Assembly (NCBI RefSeq): GCF_013376475.1
Contig: NZ_CP045508.1
Span: 989,501 to 1,053,500 of the forward strand
Reading direction: 5' to 3'
Length of the DNA: 64,000 nt
Source: Desulfolutivibrio sulfoxidireducens
Lineage (GTDB): Bacteria; Desulfobacterota; Desulfovibrionia; Desulfovibrionales; Desulfovibrionaceae
Shown here: piece after piece, positions 1 to 8,712 of the stretch
Numbering within the stretch: the stretch's first letter is position 1
How the letters are laid out: each line of letters begins with the position of its first letter
Program-made: the position numbers and the translations under genes
Notes under the pieces: model-generated
What the model saw: the letters and a program-made list of their open reading frames with translations, nothing else
Databases searched by the model: none
Told to the model about the DNA's origin: nothing

Positions 1-52
1 GGGGAAATGATTTCCCCCGGGCGGGGTCCGGGGCGGCAGCCCCGGGTGGGGA
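1..52 (-). repeat. Module A of dispersed intergenic repeat (partial)
   Basis: GC-rich sequence directly after the bacterioferritin stop codon. It matches, in inverse orientation, the module at 657-714 and, in the same orientation, the one at 33901-33959. It contains the self-complementary stretches GGGGCTGCCGCCCC and GGGGGAAATCATTCCCCCC (read on the minus strand). It is cut by the window edge, so its other modules cannot be seen. Confidence 0.8.
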
Positions 53-601
53 TCAGGCGCCCGTACCCGTGCCCAGGACGAAGCCCTTGGCGGCGCCGCC
101 GGTGGAGGCCGGGGTGCCGGCGATTTTCGACAGGTAGACGTCGCCCAGGTTGGCGATGTGGCTGCCCACGTTGTCGAAGTGGTTGAAGTGGACCTGCTCC
201 TCGTCGATGATGGCCTCGAACAGCTTCACCGACACGTTGTCGCCCATGTCCCGACAGACCTGCAGAAACTGGTTGTAGGCGTCGATGGTGTCGTCTTCGA
301 GCTTGGAATCGAACGGAAAGATCGTGCGCACGTCCTGGGCCTTGATGACCTTGTCCGCAAAGTCCGTGGTGGGCTCGCCGCCAAGTTCCTTGATGCGTTC
401 GGCGAACTGCTCGGCGTGGCGCATCTCATCGATGGCGATGAGCTTCATGTTCTTGGCCAGCTCGCCGTAGTCCATGGAATCCAGGCCGTAGTGCTGGTTC
501 ATGTACTGGGAAATAGCATACAACTCCATGGCCCGGGCCTTGTTCAACACCTCGATGACCTTCTCACGACGTGTGTCCTTGTCCAACGCGGCATTCGCCA
601 T
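53..601 (-). CDS. bfr: Bacterioferritin
   Basis: 182-residue ferritin-like four-helix protein that stores iron as a ferric core inside a 24-mer and oxidises Fe(II) at a di-iron centre. The di-iron signatures are visible in both halves: IDEMRHAE near residue 50 and IDEEQVH near residue 130. The Met within DEMRH sits where bacterioferritins place the axial haem ligand. The open frame runs on upstream to 799, but that extension is repeat DNA. The start at 601 follows AGGAGG at good distance and opens with MANAALDKD, typical of the family. The C-terminal tail is Gly/Thr-rich. The catalase gene lies upstream on the same strand, separated by a composite hairpin repeat, which suggests a shared oxidative-stress role. 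Length is slightly above the usual 160-180. Desulfovibrio proteins of this type bind Fe-coproporphyrin III; whether this one does is inference. Confidence 0.95.
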   Translation of the reverse strand: MANAALDKDTRREKVIEVLNKARAMELYAISQYMNQHYGLDSMDYGELAKNMKLIAIDEMRHAEQFAERIKELGGEPTTDFADKVIKAQDVRTIFPFDSKLEDDTIDAYNQFLQVCRDMGDNVSVKLFEAIIDEEQVHFNHFDNVGSHIANLGDVYLSKIAGTPASTGGAAKGFVLGTGTGA

Positions 602-656
602 GATGATCCTCCTTTTTCGCCTGTGATATGCACTTTGCCCATCTTGTTCAACACCG

Positions 657-893
657 CCCCGGGGCTGCCGCCCCGGACCCCGCCCGGGGGAAATCATTCC
701 CCCCGGACCCCCCGGCCCCGGGCGTTTTCCTCCGGACGCGACGCGTCCGGAGGAAAACGCCCGGAAATCCAGGGGGTACGGAGGAAAGGATACGCCCACG
801 GCAAGGGATTCGCGAAGCGTATCGAAGTTTTCGAAGGAGGGTCCAGGGAGGAAACCTTTTTCAAAAGGTTTCCTCCCTGGCCGCCGGAGGCAT
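657..893 (+). repeat. Composite intergenic repeat, modules A-B-linker-C
   Basis: The gap between bacterioferritin and catalase is filled by a modular element. Module A (657-714) is a GC-rich run with short palindromes. Module B is a perfect hairpin with 20-bp arms at 721-740 and 742-761. A linker holds AATCCAGGGGGTACGGAG. Module C is a hairpin with perfect 18-bp arms at 843-860 and 863-880, followed by GGCCGCCGGAGGC. The same order of modules occurs inverted at 33699-33959, with different bases in the hairpin arms but pairing kept. It lies between two genes of one strand and could act as a processing or partial termination site. No coding frame here is credible. Confidence 0.85.
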
Positions 894-917
894 TCCTCCC
901 CCGTCTTCTCATCCCAC

Positions 918-2426
918 CTATTCCGCAGTGGCCTTGGCGCGCTCTTCCTGGCTCATGGCCGCGAGCCTTTTGACCTCGTCCAGGGGCAGTTTCAGGCCTT
1001 TGGCCACGCCCGCGCCGTAGTCCGGGTGGGCCTTGTAGAAGATGGCGCACTGGCGCAGTTGGATGCGTTTCTGCGCACCGCCGAGGTGTTCCACGATATT
1101 GCCGATGAGGTTTTTTCGGTCCTGGTCGGTCATGACCTTGGAGAAGAGCGCCCCTGGCTGGACGAAGTCGTCGTTTTCGTGGCCGTAGGGGGTGTGTTGG
1201 GCCAGACCCTCCACGGGGAAGGGCGGTTCCAGGGCCGTGGCGTCCGGGGCCGGGCCGCCGAAGCTGTTGGGCCAGTAGTTGGGGCCGGGGCCGCCGCCGT
1301 CATCCACGCGCATGAAGCCGTCGCGCTGGTAGCTGGTCTCGGGGCGGTGTTTGGGGGCGTTGACCGGGATCAGGTGGTAGTTGGGGCCCAGGCGGTGCAG
1401 GTGGGTGTCGTGGTAGGAGAAAAGCCGGGCCTGGAGCATCTTGTCCGGCGAGGCGGCGATGCCCGGCACCAGGTTTCCCGGGCAAAAGGCCGCCTGCTCC
1501 ACCTCGGCGAAGTAGTTCACGGGGTTGCGGTTGAGGGTGAGTTTGCCGACCACGATGGGCGGCACATCGGCGTGGGGCCAGACCTTGGTGATGTCCATGA
1601 TGTCGAAGCGGTATTTGAGACCTTCCTCATAGGGCATGATCTGCATCTCCAGGGTCCAGGAGGGGTGGTCGCCCCGGGCGATGGCGTCGTGAAGATCCCG
1701 GGTGGCGTGGTCCGGGTCGGCGGAGCGCATGGCCGCGGCCTCCTGGCGGGTGAGGTTTTTTATGCCCTGGTCGGTCTTGAAGTGGTACTGGACCCAGAAG
1801 CGTTCGCCTGTGGCGTTGTACCAGACGAAGGTGTGGCTGGAGTAGCCGTTCATGTTCCGGAAGGTGGCCGGGGTGCCGCGATCCGAGAAGAGCACGGTGA
1901 CCTGGTGGATGGATTCCGGGGTCAGCGACAGGAAATCCCAGAACATGTCCGGGTCCTTGCAGTTGGTGGCCGGGTGGCGTTTCTGGGTGTGGATGAAGTC
2001 CGCGAATTTCAGGGGATCGCGGATGAAGAAGACCGGGGTGTTGTTGCCCACGAAGTCGTAGTTGCCGTCCTCGGTGTAGAACTTGACGGCGAAGCCGCGC
2101 GGGTCGCGTTCGGCGTCGGCCGAGCCTTTTTCGCCGCCCACAGTGGAGAAGCGGGCGAAGATCTCGGTTTTTTTGCCCTTGGTCAGGAATGTGGCCTTGG
2201 TGTAGCGCGAGACGTCGGCGGTGCATTCGAAGACGCCGTAGGCCCCGGCGCCCTTGGCGTGGACCACGCGTTCGGGGATGCGTTCGCGGTCGAAGTGGGC
2301 CAGCTTTTCCAGCAGATGCACGTCCTGGATGAGCACTGGGCCGCGTTTCCCGGCGGTGAGGCTGTTCTGGTCGTCGCCCACGGGGATGCCGAAGGCCGTG
2401 GAGAGGGTGTTTTTCTTCTTCGCCAT
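918..2426 (-). CDS. katA: Monofunctional haem catalase
   Basis: 502-residue catalase that dismutates hydrogen peroxide to water and oxygen in the cytoplasm. The distal haem region is visible near residue 45 as [18 protein letters not shown], holding the catalytic His. The proximal haem-Tyr region [17 protein letters not shown] lies near residue 335-350. NADPH/haem-pocket segments such as [16 protein letters not shown] are also present. Length fits the small-subunit clade. The ATG at 2426 is preceded by AAGGAGACC; the 17-codon upstream extension lacks support. A near-perfect 19-bp inverted repeat of Fur/PerR type lies about 100 bp upstream (2527-2545). Bacterioferritin follows on the same strand, making a peroxide-defence and iron-storage pair. 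Nothing essential looks damaged. Confidence 0.97.
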   Translation of the reverse strand: MAKKKNTLSTAFGIPVGDDQNSLTAGKRGPVLIQDVHLLEKLAHFDRERIPERVVHAKGAGAYGVFECTADVSRYTKATFLTKGKKTEIFARFSTVGGEKGSADAERDPRGFAVKFYTEDGNYDFVGNNTPVFFIRDPLKFADFIHTQKRHPATNCKDPDMFWDFLSLTPESIHQVTVLFSDRGTPATFRNMNGYSSHTFVWYNATGERFWVQYHFKTDQGIKNLTRQEAAAMRSADPDHATRDLHDAIARGDHPSWTLEMQIMPYEEGLKYRFDIMDITKVWPHADVPPIVVGKLTLNRNPVNYFAEVEQAAFCPGNLVPGIAASPDKMLQARLFSYHDTHLHRLGPNYHLIPVNAPKHRPETSYQRDGFMRVDDGGGPGPNYWPNSFGGPAPDATALEPPFPVEGLAQHTPYGHENDDFVQPGALFSKVMTDQDRKNLIGNIVEHLGGAQKRIQLRQCAIFYKAHPDYGAGVAKGLKLPLDEVKRLAAMSQEERAKATAE

Positions 2427-2526
2427 GGCGGTCTCCTTGGGTTGAGGGTTGGGCGGGCATGTGGCCGTAAGCCGCAAGCGGCGGCGTTTCGGTCGAATCG
2501 ATGTCGAGTGTATACCGATTCTTTAT

Positions 2527-2561
2527 GGAAAATCATTCTCCATTGCAATCGAAAAGCAGCC
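2527..2561 (-). promoter_or_regulatory. Catalase promoter with Fur/PerR-like operator
   Basis: Bases 2527-2545 read ATGGAAAATCATTCTCCAT, an inverted repeat in which 16 of 19 bases match its own reverse complement; the core (GAGAATGATTTTC on the minus strand) resembles Fur-family boxes. On the minus strand it falls between a TTGCAA -35-like hexamer and a weak TAAAGA -10-like hexamer 17 bp away, about 100 bp from the catalase start. This would suit repression by a metal- or peroxide-sensing Fur-family protein. Confidence 0.5.
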
Positions 2562-2712
2562 ATCCTCGTAATGAATTAGGATGCAAGAGGACGTCGCAAG
2601 GCGTTCGGGCGTGGGGGACGTCCCGTGGTCCACGAGGTCGTAGCGAAAGCGTATGCGGACTCCCCGGGCGCGGGCGGCGGGTCCGGGGAGCGGCGTTTCA
2701 GGGCGGTCCGGG

Positions 2713-3180
2713 CTATTTCGCGCCCTTGGCGGCGCGCACGTAGATGCCTTCGAGGATCATTCCCCGCCCCTTGCAGTAGACGCCGAAGCAGGCGGGCGCG
2801 ACGTCCAGGATCACGGTGCGGTCCACGAGGCGCAGCTTGATTTCGCAGCCCGGGTTCATGGCGTCGCGGCAGGTGATGACGTCGCTTTTGACTGTGGACT
2901 GGAATTCGAACATGCAGGAGTCGGCCCGGGATCCGGGGTCCTTGAAGGCCATGACGCCCCAGACCCGGTTCACGGGCTGGCCGTGTTTTTCCGAGGGGGC
3001 CAAAAGGAGCTTGATGGTGGCCCGGGGGTCGTCCTGGTGGACGTAGAGGCCGGAGATGGCGTCGGGCTGGGCCAGGGCCGGCCGAGCGGCGGCCAGGAGC
3101 AAAAGGGCGCACAGGGACAGCAGGAGCACTGTGGCGCGCGGAAAGCGGGGACGTATCGGGAAACGGCGGCGTGGGTTCAT
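2713..3180 (-). CDS. Small secreted protein, DUF2147-like size, function unknown
   Basis: 155 residues with a clear N-terminal signal: a basic start (MNPRRRFPIRPRF), a hydrophobic core of Leu/Ala, and a likely cleavage after ALA near residue 37. The mature part is about 118 residues. It contains SGLYVHQDD near its start, four cysteines (CMFEF, CRDAMNPGC, CFGVYC region) and ends in basic residues. The opening SGLY-x(n)-I and length recall small periplasmic beta-barrel proteins, but I do not recognise a family with confidence. The ATG at 3180 has GGAGG seven bases upstream. It lies upstream of the catalase on the same strand with a 286-bp gap holding the catalase promoter, so it is probably a separate unit. 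Confidence 0.75.
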   Translation of the reverse strand: MNPRRRFPIRPRFPRATVLLLSLCALLLLAAARPALAQPDAISGLYVHQDDPRATIKLLLAPSEKHGQPVNRVWGVMAFKDPGSRADSCMFEFQSTVKSDVITCRDAMNPGCEIKLRLVDRTVILDVAPACFGVYCKGRGMILEGIYVRAAKGAK

Positions 3181-3409
3181 GGGCGGCCTCCGGGTCTGCG
3201 GCGGAATATCATTTTTTGATTTTCACCATATAGCCCGGCCGGGAAAAAAGGACAACCGAATCCTGACCGGCTTATCGTGGGGACCGGTCGATCCGGGTGT
3301 TTCTTGATCCGGGGAGGCGCCGGCGCCAGTTTTTGGGGGCGGGCAAATTGACGCCCAGGGGCGGGGCGGGTAGGTTGCGGCCATGGTCACGAAAGCCGGG
3401 AGGAAAGCC

Positions 3410-3910
3410 ATGTCTCGTCGGGCCAGGGGAATCGGATATCTCGCGGCGGCCGTCGCGGCCGTGTGCGCGGCGACGCTGTGTTTGGCCGTAGCGGCCTTTG
3501 CCGGCGAGACGGCCGGGGCGGCGCTGTCCAAGGGCCAGACCATCTACGTGCCGGTCTATTCGCACATCTATCACGGCATCAAGTCCCGGCCGTTCAACCT
3601 GACGGTGACGGTGAGCGTGCGCAACACGGACACGAAGCGGCCCATGACCGTGCTCGCGGCGGACTATTATGACACCGAGGGCGGGCTCGTGCGGCATTTT
3701 CTGGACAAGCCGGCGACCCTGCCGCCGCTTGGCACCCGGGAATTCATCGTGGACGAGCGGGACGAGGCCGGGGGCTCGGGGGCCAACTGCATCGTGCGCT
3801 GGTCGTCGCCCGAGCCGATGAATGCGCCGGTGGTGGAGGCGGTGATGATCGGGGCCAGTTCCAACCAGGGGATATCGTTTTTAAGCGTGGGGAGGGTGAT
3901 CGCGGAGTAG
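3410..3910 (+). CDS. DUF3124 family secreted protein
   Basis: 166 residues. The N-terminus is a signal peptide (basic MSRRARG, then an Ala/Val-rich core, cleavage near AFA-GE around residue 31). The mature part carries the family signature YVPVYSHIYHGIKSRPFNL followed by VSVRNTD and YYDTEGGLV. It forms a beta-sandwich-like sequence ending in FLSVGRVI. The biochemical role of this family is not known; export to the periplasm is inferred from the signal. The ATG at 3410 has GGAGG upstream at good spacing; the ATG at 3383 in the same frame lacks one. It is monocistronic as far as can be seen, divergent from the secreted protein at 2713-3180. Confidence 0.85.
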   Translation: MSRRARGIGYLAAAVAAVCAATLCLAVAAFAGETAGAALSKGQTIYVPVYSHIYHGIKSRPFNLTVTVSVRNTDTKRPMTVLAADYYDTEGGLVRHFLDKPATLPPLGTREFIVDERDEAGGSGANCIVRWSSPEPMNAPVVEAVMIGASSNQGISFLSVGRVIAE

Positions 3911-4347
3911 GGGAGGTCGCCGCGATGGGAGCCGCGATGCGGGGAATGGACAAGGGTTCGCCGGATACGGGGGCCCTTTTTTCGTTCCGTCACCTGGAGG
4001 GCGACAAGGGGCCGCTGTCAGCCCCCCCTTTGCGGCACCAGAATCTACCCCCTTGCATCCCGTCCCGCCTCTCATGACATGGCAATCCCGTTCCCGGCAT
4101 TGCCAATCCCGAACCCTCATGGTTCCCTCCACGGAAATCGGCTCCTTCGTCAAGGCGGCAGAGCGACGGCATTGCGGAAAAGATGCGAATGCCTTCACCA
4201 CCCTGGCTTCACAGCATGGCTTTTGATGGTTATTATATAAAAATAGGGTTTTAAAACAAACGGTTCGGGAAAAAGCGTTTGAAGGATTCGGAAAAGGACG
4301 GTATCAGGAGCATAGCGTCATCTCAAAAAAAGAAACAGGTGACACGA
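3911..4347. other. Intergenic region, AT-rich near 4200-4260
   Basis: No convincing gene. The first 300 bases are GC-rich, with a GGGGGCCC-plus-T-run at 3969-3982 that might be a weak terminator for the preceding gene. The last part (4215-4260) is strongly AT-rich compared with the surroundings, with TATTATATAA at 4231-4240, and is the likely promoter region of the HD-GYP gene. Minus-strand frames here show no start or composition that would support a protein. Confidence 0.5.
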
Positions 4348-5574
4348 ATGGTCGTCAAAATCGGCGTAAACGATCTCTTGGTCGGCATGTACGTCGTCGA
4401 TACCGGCCTTTCCTGGATGGAGCATCCGTACCTGTATTCACGGGAAGGGAGCATTGCCAGCGAGAAACAGCTTACCGCCGTCAAGGAGGAAGGATATGCC
4501 GAGGCCTTCATAGATACGAAGAAGAGCGGTTTCGACGATGCGACGGCAAAGCGCCTTTGCGGCGGGACGCTTTTTGCCGAGGCCTTCGCCGGAAAAGCCC
4601 CGCCACCGCCCGCGCCGGCCTCCGGCATAGACGTGCCCTTGGAGCGGGAACTGCCGGCGGCGAAAAAAATCTACGAGGACGCCCTTTGCTTTGCCAAGGA
4701 CTTCATCCACAAGGCCTATCTGGAAAAGAACGTCGATGTCGAACGCTCCGAGGAATTCGTGGATGACGTCATCTCCAGCGTGGTCCGCAACCGGGAGGCG
4801 TTGACCGGCCTGTGCAAGCTGCGGGTCTACGACGAATACACCTACACCCACAGCATCAACGTGACGGTGCTGGCCACGGCCTTCGGCCAGTTCCTCGGCC
4901 TGGCCGAGGCCGAACTGCGTCCCCTGGGGCTGGCGGCCCTGTTCCACGACGTGGGCAAGGCGAATATCCCCATCGAGGTGCTCAACAAGCCCGGCAGGCT
5001 CGACGAGCGCGAATTCACGGTGATAAAACGCCATCCCCTGGAAGGCTATTCGATCCTCAAGGACAAGGGCGCGCTCAAGGCCCAGGTGCTTCCGGCCATT
5101 GTCGAGCACCACGAGAAATACGACGGCAGCGGCTATCCGCGCGGCATCAGGGGGGAGGACATCTCCCTGTTCGCCCGGATCATCAGCCTGGCCGACGTCT
5201 ACGACGCCCTGACCAGCGATCGGGTCTACAGGAAGGGCATGCCGCCGTCCCATGCCCTGGGCATCATGTACGGCATGCGCGAAAAGGATTTCCATCCGAC
5301 CATGGTCGAGCGGTTCATCAAGTGTCTGGGGGTCTATCCCGTGGGCAGCTTCGTCCGCTTAAGTGACGGCCGCCATGGCCTGGTCTGGTCCTCCAACGCC
5401 CAGGCCCCGCTTCTCCCCACGGTCAAGGCCGCTTTCGACGGGACCCTGCGGCCCATTCCGGCCGAATATGTGGATCTGGCCGCGGACACGGAATCCGGGC
5501 ACCCCGGGCTTTGCATCGAGGAGGCGGTGGACCCCCGTCACCTCAACATCGACCTCGCCGCGGTCATGAATTGA
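4348..5574 (+). CDS. HD-GYP domain cyclic-di-GMP phosphodiesterase
   Basis: 408 residues. The N-terminus (KIGVNDLLVGMYVVD...) is a DUF3391 module of about 100 residues, followed by an Ala/Pro linker and an HD-GYP domain. Catalytic features are visible: LFHDVGKANIP near residue 200, HHEKYDGSGYPRG near 255 and LADVYDALTSDRVYRKG near 285. The family hydrolyses cyclic-di-GMP (some members cyclic GMP-AMP) and lowers its level, affecting motility and biofilm. No membrane segment, so it should be cytosolic. The frame is open from a TTG at 4279; I prefer the ATG at 4348, preceded by AGGTG and beginning right at the domain. It stands alone between unrelated genes. Confidence 0.92.
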   Translation: MVVKIGVNDLLVGMYVVDTGLSWMEHPYLYSREGSIASEKQLTAVKEEGYAEAFIDTKKSGFDDATAKRLCGGTLFAEAFAGKAPPPPAPASGIDVPLERELPAAKKIYEDALCFAKDFIHKAYLEKNVDVERSEEFVDDVISSVVRNREALTGLCKLRVYDEYTYTHSINVTVLATAFGQFLGLAEAELRPLGLAALFHDVGKANIPIEVLNKPGRLDEREFTVIKRHPLEGYSILKDKGALKAQVLPAIVEHHEKYDGSGYPRGIRGEDISLFARIISLADVYDALTSDRVYRKGMPPSHALGIMYGMREKDFHPTMVERFIKCLGVYPVGSFVRLSDGRHGLVWSSNAQAPLLPTVKAAFDGTLRPIPAEYVDLAADTESGHPGLCIEEAVDPRHLNIDLAAVMN

Positions 5575-5643
5575 GATGCCTCATGGCCTGCCGCCGGACT
5601 CGAACACAGCCCCTCGGCCGCAGCGGAAACCGCGTTGCCGGGT

Positions 5644-8600
5644 CTATCCCTCCGTTTGCCCGTCCCCGCCGCAAAGTCCCGTGAAATCGCACCAGGAGCA
5701 GGCCCGGGAGGGCTGCGGCGTAAAGCGCGGCGCGCCGGTCACGTGGCGCAGCAGGTAGTCCACAAGCTCCGGCGTGCGCTCGGAGATCGCGGCCAGGCGC
5801 ACTTCGAGGGGCGTCTCGTCCCCGAAAAGCCCGCGCTCCTCCCCGGAAACCCGCAACTCCACGCACGCCGCCTGAACCGGCGTCTCCCCCCGGGTCACGG
5901 CGTACAAATGGGCGTAAAGCGGCAACTGCACGCTTGCCACCCGCTCCCGGACCTCGGCCAGAAGCCCTTCGTCCTCGATGGCCGCCCGGTCCCCGATCCG
6001 GCCCCAGAACGTCTCGTCCGCCCACAGGGCCTCGCCGGGCTTGCGCGGTTTGCCGGTCTTGTAGTCCAGGATGAAAAGCCCCTCGTCCCGGCGGTCCACC
6101 CGGTCGATGGTCCCGGTGAAAAGCCATTCCCGTCCGGCGGCCGCAAGCCCCACCGAAAGCCGCGTTTCCAGGGAGATCGGCGTTGTGCGCGGCATCCCGG
6201 CCACATACCGGCGAAGCCGCGTTTTGCCCGTTCTCGTCAGGATCAGCCGGGCGTCCGGGGGCATGGCCGCGAAAAAGGGCGCCCCGGCCAGGGCCGCCTC
6301 GTAGCGCTCGAAAAGCCCCTCGAGGGACACGTCCTCGCCGGTGATCTCCCGGCCGACAAAAGGCGCGAAGGTATCGCGCAACACCGCATGCACCAGGACG
6401 CCAAGCTCGGCCACGTCCCCTTCCTCGGCCACCTCCTCCAGGGGGGAGAGCCGCAACACCCGGCGATAGTAGAATCGCAAGGGGCACAGCAGATAATCGT
6501 CCAGAAGGCTCGACGACAGGGGCTTGGCCAGAATCCGGGAAAGCGCCGCGCCCACGGCCGGGGTCTTGTCCACGGCCGCCTCGCGTTTCGCAATGGCCCG
6601 AAGCGGCAGGGACACCATGAAAAGGGGCGGCTCGCCCGGCTCGATGATCTTCCCCCGACGCTTTTCCACCTCCCACAATAGCTGCTCAACGAAGCGGCTG
6701 CGCAGGGGTTTGTCGTCGAAAAGCCCGGTGCTCTGGATGCCCGCCCGGTAGAAAAGGACCACCTCCGAGGCCCCCATGATCAGCCGGAAGAAGTTGTAGG
6801 CGGCCACGATGTCCCGCTGCCGGCTGTCGGCCAGGCCCAGCAGGTGGCGCAGGGGGTCGGGCAAAAGGGGGTCGTGGGGGGCCACCCCGGGCAACAGGTC
6901 GTCCACGGCGTCGAGCAGGTAGATGCGCGAAAAGGACAAAAGCCGCGTCTCCAGCATGCCCATGACCTGGAGCCCGGACAGGGGTTCGGCCTCGAAGGCC
7001 GCCCGCTCGGCCTGAAGCAGCCCGCGCACAAGCGTGAACAGGGTGCGCTGGGGAAAGGGCTCGTCGGCCAGGTCCCCGCCGCGAAGGGCCGGGATGACGC
7101 CGCCCGCGACCCGAAACAGGCATTCGGCGTCGATCAGGAAACGCTCCCAGATGTCCCCGGCGTGGGCCTCGTCGAGGAGAAGGCCGACCAACCCGGCCAG
7201 GGCGTCGCCCAACTGCCGTGGCGTGGCCACGTTTTCGAAGGCCGTCAGGCACACGTGGCGCACCCGATCGGCCAGGGCACGGATATTCTCGCGCCTGCCC
7301 TCGTCCATGGCCTCCCCGGATTCGGCGTCCTCGTCCTCCCCGGGACCCGGCAGGGCGAAGGGGTCCAGGTACCGGCCGCCCCGGCGCACCACGGCCTCCC
7401 AGGCGTGGAACAGCGGCCGCAGGGGTTCGGCGTCGCCCACCTTGAGCATCTTCAGGTACGGATGGCGCACCAGTTCCAGAAAGGCCCGCCAGGAGTAGCG
7501 GCCGGGTCCGAGGCGGGTCTCCTGCAGGCGCAGGATGGTCTCCACAAGCCGGCTCACGGATGAGCGGGCCAGGGGATAGCCCATGCTGATGTTCACGTCC
7601 CGGCGCGGCAGATGGTGCAGGACGGGCATGAGCAGTCCCGTGTCCGGCAGGACCACGGCCGCGTCGGAGATGTCCGGGGCCTCGGCCAGTTCCCGGGAAA
7701 AGGCCAGAAGCTGGGAGTGCAGGTCGTAGCCCTCATGGAAGCGGATGGTCTTTGCGGCCAGAAGCTCTGTGGCGCTTTGCAGGCCGGCGTCGGGAAACAG
7801 GGAATGCTGGCCGTCGCCTTTCGCGCCGCGACGTCCGGAAACCGGGCGCGAGGGCAATGTCCGGCCGTACAGGACCACGGGCGCGCCAAAACGGCGCATC
7901 CAGGCCCCAAGCTCCCGGCAACTGTAGTGGGCGCGTGGCGGGTCCGTGGCCACAAGCGCGTCGGCGTGGCACAAAATATCCAGGCGTCCGGCCTCAAAAA
8001 GGGACCGGAAGATCTTGTCCTCGCTGCCGGATGGGGCGTGGAAGCCGCAGGCGAAAAGCCGCGTGCCGGCACATTTCTCCATGACCGCCGGGACGCTTTC
8101 GGCGGCCAGGGTCTGGCACAGACCCGGGGTGGCCGCGCCGGACTCAAGGAGTCGGACGCGGTAGGCGGCGTGGATGGCCTTGAGGTTGCCGAGCAGGGCC
8201 GCGGCCTGGGGCAGGACCTCCGAGGCCGCGTGGTCGATGTTTTTGGCCGCGATGCCGTGGCGGAAAAGCTCCTCGCACAGCTCGGCCAGACGCAGGCCCC
8301 AGGGAAAAAAGCGGTGCAGTTCCCCGGGAAAGGTGGTCTCCCCGCGCCACGCCTCGTCGCCCCGGCCGGCCTGGAGATCCTGGACGATGGAATAAAGAAG
8401 CCCCACCCGGTCCAGCGGTTCGAGCAGGCGCAACGGACGGCCGTAAACCGTCCGGCCAAGCTCGGCCAGCCACTGGTCCACGGAGGCGATCTCCGGCAGC
8501 AGGCAGGGTTTTTGAAGCCTTGGATCGTCGCGCAGGCGGTCCACAAGGAACCTCCCGGCCCGGCGCAGGGGGAAAAGCACCGTGACCCGCCGGAAGTTCC

Positions 8601-8709
8601 CGGCCGTGACGGCCAGGAGATGGTCGGCCACGGCGTCGATGAAGTCCCGGTCCCAGGGGACGAGCAGGATGGCCGGACGGCCGGGCGCGGAGGCGGCGTG
8701 GGGGGGCAT
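5644..8709 (-). CDS. addB: AddB-like nuclease/inactivated helicase subunit
   Basis: 1021 residues, second gene of a pair with the AddA-like protein upstream (3 bp between stop and start). Such heterodimers resect DNA double-strand breaks for RecA. The N-terminal half looks like a helicase fold without a proper Walker A (PAILLVPWDRDF in its place), as expected for a scanning-type AddB. The C-terminal part is a PD-(D/E)XK nuclease of RecB type: FTGTIDRVDRRDEGLFILDYKTGK with the Asp and Asp-x-Lys, then QLPLYAHLY. A Fe-S cluster is suggested by Cys in LLCPLRFYYRRVL and the C-terminal CSWCDFTGLC (C-x2-C-x5-C). The start ATG at 8709 is the only one fitting the junction. Confidence 0.88.
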   Translation of the reverse strand: MPPHAASAPGRPAILLVPWDRDFIDAVADHLLAVTAGNFRRVTVLFPLRRAGRFLVDRLRDDPRLQKPCLLPEIASVDQWLAELGRTVYGRPLRLLEPLDRVGLLYSIVQDLQAGRGDEAWRGETTFPGELHRFFPWGLRLAELCEELFRHGIAAKNIDHAASEVLPQAAALLGNLKAIHAAYRVRLLESGAATPGLCQTLAAESVPAVMEKCAGTRLFACGFHAPSGSEDKIFRSLFEAGRLDILCHADALVATDPPRAHYSCRELGAWMRRFGAPVVLYGRTLPSRPVSGRRGAKGDGQHSLFPDAGLQSATELLAAKTIRFHEGYDLHSQLLAFSRELAEAPDISDAAVVLPDTGLLMPVLHHLPRRDVNISMGYPLARSSVSRLVETILRLQETRLGPGRYSWRAFLELVRHPYLKMLKVGDAEPLRPLFHAWEAVVRRGGRYLDPFALPGPGEDEDAESGEAMDEGRRENIRALADRVRHVCLTAFENVATPRQLGDALAGLVGLLLDEAHAGDIWERFLIDAECLFRVAGGVIPALRGGDLADEPFPQRTLFTLVRGLLQAERAAFEAEPLSGLQVMGMLETRLLSFSRIYLLDAVDDLLPGVAPHDPLLPDPLRHLLGLADSRQRDIVAAYNFFRLIMGASEVVLFYRAGIQSTGLFDDKPLRSRFVEQLLWEVEKRRGKIIEPGEPPLFMVSLPLRAIAKREAAVDKTPAVGAALSRILAKPLSSSLLDDYLLCPLRFYYRRVLRLSPLEEVAEEGDVAELGVLVHAVLRDTFAPFVGREITGEDVSLEGLFERYEAALAGAPFFAAMPPDARLILTRTGKTRLRRYVAGMPRTTPISLETRLSVGLAAAGREWLFTGTIDRVDRRDEGLFILDYKTGKPRKPGEALWADETFWGRIGDRAAIEDEGLLAEVRERVASVQLPLYAHLYAVTRGETPVQAACVELRVSGEERGLFGDETPLEVRLAAISERTPELVDYLLRHVTGAPRFTPQPSRACSWCDFTGLCGGDGQTEG

Positions 8710-8712
8710 GGG

